64,000 nt of DNA from Belliella aquatica (GCF_014637795.1 NZ_BMFD01000004.1:243898-307897); one strand, 5' to 3'. Shown: positions 1 to 7,716, numbered from the stretch's first letter. Program-made: numbers and translations. Notes: generated by a model not told the origin, from the sequence alone.

Positions 1-424
1 CCAAATTCGTGTCAATCTCAGAGCTTCAGCGCCATTTAATTGAAAAATCTACCTAACCAAATCAATAACATCAAACCTTAACCATCTTCCAAACTTCAAA
101 TTCGTTCAATTTTTACCTGCAGTAGTCAGGCGTGGTTATCCATCTGCTGGTAATAATTCAAATCTGTGTCCACCAGTGTTCATCTGTGGTAAAAAACAAT
201 TCCAGAGTTTTATCCCAAATTCGTGTCAATCTCAGAGCTTCAGCGCCATTTAATTGAAAAATCTACCTAACCAAATCAATAACATCAAACCTTAACCACC
301 TTCCAAACTTCAAATTCGTTGAATTCGCACAATTTGTGGTCATCCCATTTCCTTATCAACCCAATTACCCATTAACTTATCTAACTCAATCAACCATTCA
401 ACAAATTCCCCGTATATTCAACCT
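1..424. repeat. Repeat-rich intergenic region with 106-bp direct repeat
   Basis: This stretch has no convincing gene. Bases 1-106 recur at 215-320 with one mismatch that I can see (position 88 T against 302 C region, 'accatctt' versus 'accacctt'). The left copy may continue beyond the window edge. Between the copies (about 163-200) lies a short dispersed sequence related to the one at 2278-2313. The plus strand is strikingly poor in G. It could be spacer DNA, a decayed mobile repeat or the 3' region of an upstream gene; nothing here decides between these. Confidence 0.8.
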
Positions 425-1687
425 ATGAAATACATTTATATTTTTCTATTGATAACCTTTTCCATTTCGGTTAATGCACAACAGGCTTTGGTAGATAAAG
501 TCTATGAAGAAAATATACAATCAGTGAGACTTTTTCCCAAAACACAGGAATTTAGCAGTCAAATGACCTCACCAGCGATTTCGCTGCAAGCGGCTTCTCC
601 TTTATTACTTTCTTTTGATGACATTGCCTTTGATCCCGATATGTATTCAGCAAGGTTGATTCATTGCAACATGGATTGGACCCCTTCTGACCTCAAGGAA
701 AATGACTACCTAGATCAATTCAATGAATTTAACGTCAATGATTACAATTATGCCATTGATACACGGGTTCCATACATCCACTTCAATTTCATCCTTCCTC
801 GTGTTACCAAAAGCGGCAACTATGTAGTTCAAGTTTATAGAAATAGAGACAAGGAACAAACAATCATCACCAGACGCTTTATGGTTTTTGACAACGCTGT
901 CCAAGTAGGGGCAAGGATAGTCCCACCAAGTCAAACAGAATTTCGCAGAAAACAGCAGCAACTAAACCTCAATATCAACTACAAAGCAAGAGAGGTCATT
1001 GATCCTAGAAATAGCATAAAGGTGCTAATCAGACAGAATCAACGTTGGGATAATATAAAATATGACCTCACGCCAACCATGGTCAGAGAAGATCTGAAGA
1101 CCATGGAGTACCAACTCTTTGATGGCTCAAATGCTTTTTTCGCTGGGAATGAATTTCGCTTTGTCGACCTCCGATATGTTCGTGCAAGGGGGAATAATGT
1201 CGCCAAAGTAGAAATGCAAGAAGATGTGGTCTTTGCAGAGACGATGGTAGAAAAAGCGCGACCAAATGCCGCCTATTCTCAATACCTTGACATGAATGGG
1301 CAGTATGCTGTATTCAATTTTGAACGCCAAAATCATGACTTGGAAGGAGAGTATATCCTCGCCACATTCAATCTAAGTGCTGAAGGAATCAGTGAAACAC
1401 CCTATTTAATTGGTGCCTTGACCAATTGGGGAAACCATCCAGATTCTAAAATGACATTAAATAATAAGACGAAAACCTACCAAACCACTTTATTGCTCAA
1501 GCAAGGATGGTATGATTATCAGTTTGCTTACCTCACCTCAGATGGCTGGAATATGTCACCTATTGAAGGCGATCATTTTGAAACAGAAAATGAATACGAA
1601 GTCCTCGTCTATTTCCGAGATGCAGGATCCCGCTACGACGAACTCGTAGGCTACATCAACATCAACCCTAACAAAAGGAGATTATAA
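425..1687 (+). CDS. Type IX secretion system plug protein (DUF5103)
   Basis: The 420-residue product starts with a clear signal peptide (hydrophobic residues 4-15, cleavage after about SVNAQ at 19). The rest is a soluble beta-rich protein with the wording of the DUF5103 family: an N-terminal part with 'SPLLLSFDDI' and 'CNMDWTPSDL' and a C-terminal Ig/CBM-like part from about residue 310. Proteins of this family plug the SprA outer-membrane translocon of the type IX secretion system in Flavobacterium; that role is established for the family, and I infer it here. The gene stands alone, with repeat-rich spacers on both sides and a hairpin 14 bases after the stop. Identification rests on recalled family wording, not on an alignment. 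Confidence 0.82.
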   Translation: MKYIYIFLLITFSISVNAQQALVDKVYEENIQSVRLFPKTQEFSSQMTSPAISLQAASPLLLSFDDIAFDPDMYSARLIHCNMDWTPSDLKENDYLDQFNEFNVNDYNYAIDTRVPYIHFNFILPRVTKSGNYVVQVYRNRDKEQTIITRRFMVFDNAVQVGARIVPPSQTEFRRKQQQLNLNINYKAREVIDPRNSIKVLIRQNQRWDNIKYDLTPTMVREDLKTMEYQLFDGSNAFFAGNEFRFVDLRYVRARGNNVAKVEMQEDVVFAETMVEKARPNAAYSQYLDMNGQYAVFNFERQNHDLEGEYILATFNLSAEGISETPYLIGALTNWGNHPDSKMTLNNKTKTYQTTLLLKQGWYDYQFAYLTSDGWNMSPIEGDHFETENEYEVLVYFRDAGSRYDELVGYININPNKRRL

Positions 1688-1700
1688 TAGTTTGTGACCT

Positions 1701-1723
1701 GAGTGTAGTTTTTAACTACACTC
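1701..1723 (+). terminator. Perfect hairpin after the DUF5103 gene
   Basis: GAGTGTAGT pairs with ACTACACTC around a TTTTA loop, beginning 14 bases after the stop codon. The following T-run is weak (AAATATCAATTTTA), so it may stabilise the 3' end or terminate inefficiently. Confidence 0.5.
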
Positions 1724-1787
1724 AAATATCAATTTTATAGAAAATCAAGTAATCCCCACTTATAATATTATTCTAAATCAATCATAT

Positions 1788-1957
1788 GAAGTCGTAGATG
1801 CAAGCTACAACTAGTCTGACTAGCCTACCTGATTGTTTTTGCAACTACAATCAAATGTTGAAATATTAATCTAACAAAAAACAAAGTATTCTCCGTCTAT
1901 TAAAATATTCCCCAATTCTGATACGAAGTCGTAGATGTAAGCTACGACTAGTCTGAT
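1788..1957. repeat. Two copies of a short palindromic repeat
   Basis: The 33-base element at 1788-1820 and that at 1925-1957 differ at only a few positions. Each contains inverted arms GTCGTAG and CTACGAC (CTACAAC in the first copy) around a 7-base loop, followed by TAGTCTGA. The form is that of a REP-like interspersed palindrome. No transposase is adjacent. Confidence 0.65.
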
Positions 1958-2304
1958 TAAAGTTCAAAAGTATTCATCCCACAGTTTATCTTTCCCTTCA
2001 TAATTCAAAATTTAGAGTTCATCATTCATCATTTTTTTAACCCTTTAACCCTCTACAATTAAAATTATCACCGAATATCCAGTTAACCAAATAACCAATC
2101 CCCCAATTAACCCATTCAACTATTCCCCTAATCACCCAATCAACTAATCCCCCAATCCCCCAATAAACTACTCACCCAATCTCCTAATCCCCAAGTCACC
2201 CAATCCCCCAATCAACTAATCCCCCAATCCCCTAATCATACAAACACCTAATCAACCAATCAACTAATCACCCAATAATCCGTGTCCACCTGTGTTCATC
2301 TGTG

Positions 2305-2343
2305 GTAAAAAAATAAAAAAGCCCAACTTTTCAGCTGGGCTTT
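2305..2343 (-). terminator. Intrinsic terminator of the Cas6-like gene
   Basis: On the minus strand AAGCCCA and TGGGCTT form a stem, followed by TTTTATTTTTT. It begins about 20 bases after the Cas6-like stop codon, so this gene ends its transcription unit here. Confidence 0.85.
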
Positions 2344-2361
2344 AATTCTTTTGAGAAGCAA

Positions 2362-3246
2362 TTAAGCTTCTTCTGTTCTTGGGTTTTCTTCACCACCTTC
2401 AAGTTCCTGAGGTTTCTGCCTCTCGTGAGGCTTGTAAGGAATAAATCCTTCTCTCTTGAATTTGTATGGTTCAGTTCGCTGAGCTTGGCCATGATTTGCA
2501 AGGTCTAGCATACCAAAACCTTTGTGGGTGAATGCACCCAAGCCACATTTGAACACGAAATCCTGTACTTCAGGTGCTGCATACAAGGTGAAAGGAAGTG
2601 TATATCCTCTTACTTCATACTTCACATCCATGTCATACACGGAATAGATTCTAGCAAATTTCTTTTGCTGCTCTCTGAGCTTATTTACATAATTCATGTC
2701 AGGCACAACTTGGAACTTGTAGAACGATTCCATCTGCTCTTGGCTATACCAACCTGATCTTTCCATTCTAGTCAGCGTAGATTCATACAACAGATCAGAA
2801 AATTCATCTGAATCTGGATTGATAAATCTCTTGCCCGACTCATCATTGAAAGATGGGGTCAATAGCACCAATGGCGAGATACAAACGAACTTGTTTGAAG
2901 TCTCCAATTCTGGCTCTGTTTCCTGCTCCGTGTATTCTGGAGAGATAACTAGATTTCCCAATTCAATTTTAGGAGTTGCAAACACTTGCTCCAAGAGATA
3001 GTCGATAAATTCTTCATTGGGTGATGAAAGCACTAGAGTGACTAAACTCGAGTAATAGTGTAATCCACTTCTACTTACCTTGGTCTGACCTTTTAGACCA
3101 GAGAAGTTGAAGTAATTGTAATTGAAAAACTCCTCACGACCACCTTTTACGATAAGCCCTTTGAGGAATTGTGCCAAAATGTACTGATGGTGAAATGGTA
3201 AATAGGCACCTTTGTTTTTTAAGGAAAATATTAATCTTATTCTCAC
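2362..3246 (-). CDS. Orphan Cas6-like CRISPR-RNA endoribonuclease family protein
   Basis: The 294-residue protein looks like a Cas6 RAMP-fold protein. It opens with a beta strand (MRIRLIFSL), then 'LPFHHQYILAQFLKGLI' where Cas6 proteins have the first helix, carries 'FVCISPLVLLTP' (120-131), comparable to the 'SP' strand of Pyrococcus Cas6, and has a glycine-rich loop 'CGLGAFTHKGFGMLDL' (234-249), the Cas6 hallmark. A charged, probably disordered tail follows (from about 275). The start is GTG with little Shine-Dalgarno. The Pyrococcus catalytic residues are Tyr31, His46 and Lys52; I find no histidine between residues 21 and 62, so cleavage activity is doubtful. No array or other cas gene lies in the window. 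It ends in its own terminator and lies downstream of ychF. Cellular role unknown. Confidence 0.75.
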   Translation of the reverse strand: MRIRLIFSLKNKGAYLPFHHQYILAQFLKGLIVKGGREEFFNYNYFNFSGLKGQTKVSRSGLHYYSSLVTLVLSSPNEEFIDYLLEQVFATPKIELGNLVISPEYTEQETEPELETSNKFVCISPLVLLTPSFNDESGKRFINPDSDEFSDLLYESTLTRMERSGWYSQEQMESFYKFQVVPDMNYVNKLREQQKKFARIYSVYDMDVKYEVRGYTLPFTLYAAPEVQDFVFKCGLGAFTHKGFGMLDLANHGQAQRTEPYKFKREGFIPYKPHERQKPQELEGGEENPRTEEA

Positions 3247-3351
3247 GGTTTTTAAAAATAAAATTGAAACAATTATTAAACTTTGTTGACTTTTATGTTA
3301 CACTTTTGCGTGCAAGTTCCTGCAAAAGTACAAATTTTTTTCTAAGAATTA

Positions 3352-4449
3352 TCAAACATTGAATCTAAAATGCATAATATCACCGTCTTGGACGACATAT
3401 TCTTTACCTTCTATTGCAATTTTTCCATTTTCTCGGCAAGCTGCTTCTGTTTTGAACTTTTCGTAGGATGGTAATTTAATCACCTCAGCTTTGATAAAGC
3501 CTCTTTCAAAGTCAGTATGAATTACTCCTGCTGCTTGTGGTGCCTTCCATCCACGCTTGATCGTCCAAGCTCTTACTTCCTGAACCCCCGCAGTGAAATA
3601 GGTGATTAAATTCAATAAGGTATAAGCTCCAGCTATCAATCTGTTCAAACCACTTTCTTCCAAACCGTATTCTCCTAAAAACATTGCCTTCTCTTCAACG
3701 TCTTCAAATTCTGCTATCTGTGCTTCTAAAGCGGCACAAAGAATTATGACCTCAGCATTTTCTTCCTTCACATTTTCCTTCAACTTCTCCACAAACGCAT
3801 TGCCAGTATGAATGCTGTCTTCATCAACATTGGCAACATAAAGCACAGGCTTTATGGTCAACAAATGTAGATCTCTTACTGCTTCCAAATCTTCTTTTTC
3901 TACATCAACAGCTCTTGCATTTTTTCCTGCTACCAAGGCATTTTTAAAAGTCATCAAAGTTTCAAGCTCCTTACGGGCTTTGGCATCTCCTGACTTGGCA
4001 ATCTTTTCAACTTTCAGGATTTTCTTATCAATCGATTCCAAATCCTTCAACTGCAACTCGGTATCGATCACTTCTTTGTCAAATATCGGATCAACACCAC
4101 CTGCTACATGGACAATATTATCATCATCAAAGCATCTGATTACGTGGATGATCGCATCCACCTCTCTGATATTGGCCAAGAATTTATTTCCCAAACCTTC
4201 ACCTTTACTTGCACCTTTGACCAAGCCTGCAATATCTACAAACTCAATAACTGTCGGAAGCACACGTTGCGGTGAAACCAACTCCTCAAGAATTTGAAGC
4301 CTTTTATCCGGTACAGTCACTACACCAACATTAGGTTCAATCGTACAAAACGGGAAGTTTGCTGCTTCTGCTTTTGCACTTGATAAAGCATTAAATAAAG
4401 TAGATTTTCCTACATTGGGTAATCCAACGATGCCACACTGTAAAGCCAT
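3352..4449 (-). CDS. ychF: Redox-regulated ATPase/GTPase YchF (Obg family)
   Basis: The product is a 365-residue OBG-family P-loop nucleotidase that in other bacteria binds ribosomes and hydrolyses ATP, with a role in stress responses. The P-loop 'GLPNVGKSTLF' is at residues 8-18, followed by 'VDIAGLVKGASKGEGLGN' (switch region) and a C-terminal TGS domain ending in 'DGDIMHFRFNV'. The open frame runs further upstream, but the family start is the ATG at 4449 (MALQCGIVGLPN), which also leaves a 10-base gap after the preceding AI-2E gene. The two are probably co-transcribed. Length and motifs are normal. Confidence 0.96.
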   Translation of the reverse strand: MALQCGIVGLPNVGKSTLFNALSSAKAEAANFPFCTIEPNVGVVTVPDKRLQILEELVSPQRVLPTVIEFVDIAGLVKGASKGEGLGNKFLANIREVDAIIHVIRCFDDDNIVHVAGGVDPIFDKEVIDTELQLKDLESIDKKILKVEKIAKSGDAKARKELETLMTFKNALVAGKNARAVDVEKEDLEAVRDLHLLTIKPVLYVANVDEDSIHTGNAFVEKLKENVKEENAEVIILCAALEAQIAEFEDVEEKAMFLGEYGLEESGLNRLIAGAYTLLNLITYFTAGVQEVRAWTIKRGWKAPQAAGVIHTDFERGFIKAEVIKLPSYEKFKTEAACRENGKIAIEGKEYVVQDGDIMHFRFNV

Positions 4450-4459
4450 TATTGATTTT

Positions 4460-5542
4460 TTATAATTTGAATATTTTATACGCTTTGTAACCTTTGTAAA
4501 ATTCCATAATTGAAACTCTAAAAACGGTGTAAACTGGAATTGCAAAGATCATCCCAGGGATACCTGCGATTTTTGCACCCGCAAAGATAACAACAAAAAT
4601 TTCAAGTGGATGCGCTTTTACAGATTTAGAGAAAATCAGTGGCTGCAATATGATATTATCAGACAATTGTACAACGGAAAATACGGATAGAATCTTTAAA
4701 ATAAAGAAGGTCATCTCTCCAGAATCCCCATAACTGGAAGTCGTCAAACCTACGATAACTCCAAAAGTAGCTCCCAAAATAGGCCCTGCATAAGGAATTA
4801 AATTGGCTACCGCCGCAAAGAAGGCAATAGTCAATGCATACTCAATTCCCAATATCGTCAACCCAATAGATGCAATGGCAAATATCGCAGACATCTGTAT
4901 CAAAAGACCAATTAAATAATAGGAGAGAAGCTTTTCTACTTTATTGAAGGTAGATACATACAACTCAAAATAAGCATTGGGAACCAGATTGATGATATTT
5001 CTTCTTAACAAACCATTTTCTAACAAAAGAAAAAAAGTAATAAATGTCACTGCCATGGTTCCAATCAAGATGCTGCTCGTTGTATTGACTACCGTATTGA
5101 CAAAACCTTGAATGTTCAAAATATTGAAACTGGAAATTAGGTTTTCCCGAACCTGCTTGATCAAAAATCCTGGCTCACTTTGGATAAGCTTAAAGCGGAG
5201 AAGAAGATCTTCGAATTTGCCCGCAGGATTTTGTATCTGCTCGTAGAGAAAATCCAAGTCATAAGAGGTAATTACTTGTAGTTGAGCACTGATCAAGGGA
5301 ATAAAGAGCAAACCAATTACAACAAATACACTGACGACGGCTACAAATGATACCAGTATAGCAAACCACCTTGGGATATGCCTGCCGACCAAATGAATGG
5401 AATTAATTCTATTGGTCAGAGGCCGCAATACGGCAGATAAAATGATAGAAAATATGATATAAAAGGCAATAGTTGAAAAGTACCACCCTACGACAAACAA
5501 TAGGATGGTGAAAATAGAAACGTAAATGATTACCTTTTTCAT
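4460..5542 (-). CDS. AI-2E family (PerM-type) membrane transporter
   Basis: This is a polytopic membrane protein of about 360 residues in the AI-2E/PerM superfamily (PF01594). Two membrane segments near the N-terminus, two around 55-80, a soluble central segment, and a block of C-terminal segments containing 'LIPYAGPILGATFG' and 'QLSDNIILQPLIFSKSVKAHPLEIF' (shown in parts) are typical. Family members export autoinducer-2 or exchange Na+/H+; most are of unknown substrate, so the name says little about its role. The frame is open to a TTG at 5554, but ATG at 5542 (MKKVIIY) is the better start. It lies between a branched inverted repeat and ychF. Confidence 0.88.
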   Translation of the reverse strand: MKKVIIYVSIFTILLFVVGWYFSTIAFYIIFSIILSAVLRPLTNRINSIHLVGRHIPRWFAILVSFVAVVSVFVVIGLLFIPLISAQLQVITSYDLDFLYEQIQNPAGKFEDLLLRFKLIQSEPGFLIKQVRENLISSFNILNIQGFVNTVVNTTSSILIGTMAVTFITFFLLLENGLLRRNIINLVPNAYFELYVSTFNKVEKLLSYYLIGLLIQMSAIFAIASIGLTILGIEYALTIAFFAAVANLIPYAGPILGATFGVIVGLTTSSYGDSGEMTFFILKILSVFSVVQLSDNIILQPLIFSKSVKAHPLEIFVVIFAGAKIAGIPGMIFAIPVYTVFRVSIMEFYKGYKAYKIFKL

Positions 5543-5558
5543 GAACACCAACAAAAAA

Positions 5559-5637
5559 GAGAAAGAAACAATACAGAAGGAAGTTAAATACTTCCTAAGA
5601 TAGACAAAAATAATTGTCTAAATGTTGTTTCTTTCTC
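5559..5637. other. Branched inverted repeat (three-way junction), possible terminator or leader
   Basis: A perfect 13-bp inverted repeat, GAGAAAGAAACAA at 5559-5571 and its complement at 5625-5637, encloses two further hairpins: AGGAAGT/ACTTCCT (5578-5596) and TAGACAA/TTGTCTA (5601-5620). Read on the minus strand the outer stem is followed directly by TTTTTT. The element sits between the stop of the DUF3276 gene (5666) and the start of the AI-2E gene (5542). It could be an unusually branched terminator for the first, a folded leader of the second, or both. Confidence 0.75.
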
Positions 5638-5665
5638 GACTTTAAAATCTATAATGTGGTGGAAA

Positions 5666-5995
5666 TTAATCCCACTTCAATTCATCATCATACTCTGACT
5701 CTGTCTCTTCTTGATCAAATTGAGAAAAGTCGAAATCAGGGAGTAAATCTGTCTTTACATGATCCACTGCTCCTTGCAAAGCTTCAATAAATTTACCGAA
5801 ATCCTCTTTGTAAAGAAAAATCTTGTGCTTTTCATAAGAAAAAGAATCACCATTAATTCTTCTTTTGCTCTCTGTGATTGTTAAATAGTAATCGTTTGAT
5901 CTGGTTGATTTTACATCAAAGAAGTAAGTCCTCTTGCCAGCTTTTACTCTTTTGGAGAAGATCTCTTCTCTGTCATTTCCTCTGTTGTCTTCCAC
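5666..5995 (-). CDS. PUR-type DNA/RNA-binding protein (DUF3276)
   Basis: This small protein of 109 residues belongs to the DUF3276 family, bacterial one-repeat relatives of eukaryotic Pur-alpha that bind single-stranded DNA and RNA (as shown for the Borrelia homologue). The core is 'IFSKRVKAGKRTYFFDVKST' followed by 'YYLTITESKRR' and 'KIFLYKEDFGKFIEAL'; the tail from about 85 is very acidic. The start is GTG at 5995, with AGGG just upstream. A possible promoter (TTG at 6069-6067, 21 bases, TATCTTGT at 6045-6038) lies ahead. The mRNA probably ends at the branched repeat 30 bases downstream of the stop. Confidence 0.9.
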   Translation of the reverse strand: MEDNRGNDREEIFSKRVKAGKRTYFFDVKSTRSNDYYLTITESKRRINGDSFSYEKHKIFLYKEDFGKFIEALQGAVDHVKTDLLPDFDFSQFDQEETESEYDDELKWD

Positions 5996-6947
5996 AGCCC
6001 TAAGTTTTTGTTGTACGTGTTAGGTTTTAATTCCGAGACAAGATAAATGAATTCAACAAAGAAATTCAAGTGCTCAATCAGATTTTTTTAAATGGCTTGT
6101 CAAATAAAAGAGTTAAACAGCTAAAAATCAGGTGTGTTTGTATAAAAACAAAAGAGAGGAGTTAAACTTCAAACCTATACAAAGCTGAAACAGTCACCAT
6201 AAAACACAAATCCTACCATCCAACCCTGACCAGGGTTGACTCCCTTTTTTAGGGTATTAACCCTAGGTAAAACCTAGGGACAAGAAACATCACGCAACCA
6301 CTACCAACCCTGACCAGGGTTGAATCCCATTCAGGGTATTAACCCTAGGTGTAACCTAGGGAGCTACCAAAAGCACCCACTATCACCACCAACCCTGAAG
6401 GGGTTGAATTCTCTTAAGCTTAGAAATGAAACATGAATTCTAATTATTTACCATAAAACATAAATCCTACCATCCAACCCTGACCAAGGTTGACTCCTTT
6501 TTGGGGTATTAACCCTAGGTAAAACCTAGGGACAAAAAACATCACGCACCCACCACCAACCCTGACAAGGGTTGAATCCCATTCAGGGTATTAACCCTAG
6601 GTGTAACCTAGGGAGCTACCAAAAGCACCCACTATCACCACCAACCCTGAAGGGGTTGAATTCTCTTAAGCTTAGAAATGAAATATGAATTCTAATTATT
6701 TACGAAAAAACACAAATTCTACCATCCAACCCTGACCAGGGTTGACTCCCTTTTTAGGGTATTAACCCTAGGTAAAACCTAGGGACAAAAAACATCACGC
6801 AACCACTACCAACCCTGACAAGGGTTGAATTACCTCTCTTTAGATTAAAAAAATACCTGAACTTAACCGTTTAAAATCAAACAACTCCTACTTACGTTTT
6901 TTATTTTTAAACCTACTATTCCAAACTTTCAACATAACTTTTAAGCT
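5996..6947. other. Gene-free 952-base region containing the REP-like array
   Basis: Apart from the array at 6197-6831, the left part (5996-6196) holds the likely DUF3276 promoter, and the right part (6832-6947) is AT-rich leader to the transposase gene. I see no other gene, tRNA or terminator. Confidence 0.7.
6197..6831. repeat. Higher-order tandem array of REP-like palindromes
   Basis: Two and a half copies of a roughly 253-bp unit start at 6197, 6451 and 6703; the third breaks off near 6831. Each full unit holds three sub-elements in one orientation: A with CAACCCTGACCAGGGTTG (6221-6238) and CCCTAGGTAAAACCTAGGG (6261-6279), B with the same first palindrome (6305-6322) and CCCTAGGTGTAACCTAGGG (6343-6361), and C with CAACCCTGAAGGGGTTG (6390-6406). 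A and B also contain GGGTATTAACCC. Conserved single-copy text fills the spaces. The organisation is that of REP/BIME elements, and a Y1 transposase gene starts 117 bases after the array. Confidence 0.9.
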
Positions 6948-7394
6948 ATGGGTAATCACACATCAATTCTTTATCACATCATTTGGACAACACGAGGAAG
7001 AAAGCCAGTCATGAAAAAAGAAGGTAGAAGAGATTTATTTAATTACATCTTCGGGATTCTTAAAAATAAAAACTGTCATGTTTATAGGATAAATGGTCTT
7101 GATGATCATATACATATTGCTATTGCTTTACACCCTTCCGTCTCTTTGTCTTCACTGATAAAAGATCTTAAAATTGCTTGTGGAATGATGATTAAATCCA
7201 AAAAAATCTATGAAGGATTTGAAGGCTGGCAAGATGGATATGCGGCATTTACTCATGGTTATTCTTCCCTAGATACATTGGTCAATTATATTAAAAATCA
7301 AGAAGAACATCATAAAAAAGTAAGTTTTTTAGAGGAATATATAAGGCTTCTAAAAGAAAATAATATTCCCTTTGACCCTAAATACTTCATATAA
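6948..7394 (+). CDS. IS200-like / REP-associated HUH (Y1) transposase
   Basis: The 148-residue protein is a single-domain Y1 transposase (PF01797). It has the HUH pair as 'DHIHIAI' (His54, His56), 'WQDGYAAFTHG' (94-104) and the catalytic tyrosine segment 'YIKNQEEHH' (Tyr114). Such enzymes cut single-stranded DNA at hairpins and join to the 5' end through tyrosine. No tnpB partner is present. Being intact, alone and next to an array of palindromes suits a domesticated REP-associated transposase (RAYT), but the sequence style 'YI..Q..HH' is also that of mobile IS200 elements, so both remain possible. A strong terminator follows at 7515-7551. Confidence 0.88.
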   Translation: MGNHTSILYHIIWTTRGRKPVMKKEGRRDLFNYIFGILKNKNCHVYRINGLDDHIHIAIALHPSVSLSSLIKDLKIACGMMIKSKKIYEGFEGWQDGYAAFTHGYSSLDTLVNYIKNQEEHHKKVSFLEEYIRLLKENNIPFDPKYFI

Positions 7395-7514
7395 ATTCAA
7401 CCGTGAGAAGATTGGAGTGTCAAGATACGTTGACTTTACTAATCCGAGAATATAAGAAAGGTAAATAACCTTTGATATATAATTTCTTAATTATTTTGGA
7501 TGATCATAAAACAT

Positions 7515-7551
7515 AAAAAATTGAGAGGAGACAAACTCCTCTCAATTTTTT
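7515..7551. terminator. Bidirectional intrinsic terminator
   Basis: TTGAGAGGAG (7521-7530) pairs perfectly with CTCCTCTCAA (7536-7545) around a 5-base loop, with six A before and six or more T after. It serves the transposase gene on the plus strand and can serve the ferredoxin gene on the minus strand. Confidence 0.9.
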
Positions 7552-7620
7552 TATTATTAATCGAACGTAAATATATCAATTGAAACTCCCCCTTGAATTC
7601 AACCTAGGTTTCATTCTACC

Positions 7621-7716
7621 ATATCTCGCCAAGGGCTTATATCAATTGTATTTCTACTTTATTTCAAGCATATTTCGCCGTAGGCATATATCTATTATAT
7701 ATCTACAATATTTCAA
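7621..7716. repeat. Degenerate 47-bp direct repeat pair
   Basis: Two adjacent 47-base copies (7621-7667, 7670-7716) both read ATATNTCGCC, then AGGC or GGGC, ATAT and end in ATTTCAA. The GCC..GGC arms form a small palindrome, so this may be a second REP-like family, distinct from the array at 6197-6831. Confidence 0.55.

Larger units (their letters stand above)
1688..2361. repeat. G-poor intergenic region with palindromic and dispersed repeats
   Basis: No gene is seen in these 674 bases. The region holds (a) two copies of a palindromic element at 1788-1820 and 1925-1957, (b) a stretch from about 2038 to 2290 written almost only in A, C and T on the plus strand, made of degenerate short motifs such as CCCAATCAACTAAT, and (c) at about 2278-2307 a second copy of the dispersed sequence seen at 163-193. 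The last 45 bases are the terminator of the convergent Cas6-like gene. Confidence 0.75.

Noticed and set aside
3854-4297. 147-codon open frame antisense to ychF
   Set aside because: It lies wholly inside ychF, has serine/leucine-rich shadow composition and no own signals.
6197-6831. CRISPR array next to the Cas6-like gene
   Set aside because: Palindromic elements abut repeated, not unique, intervening text; no spacers of constant length are present, and the period is about 253 bases.
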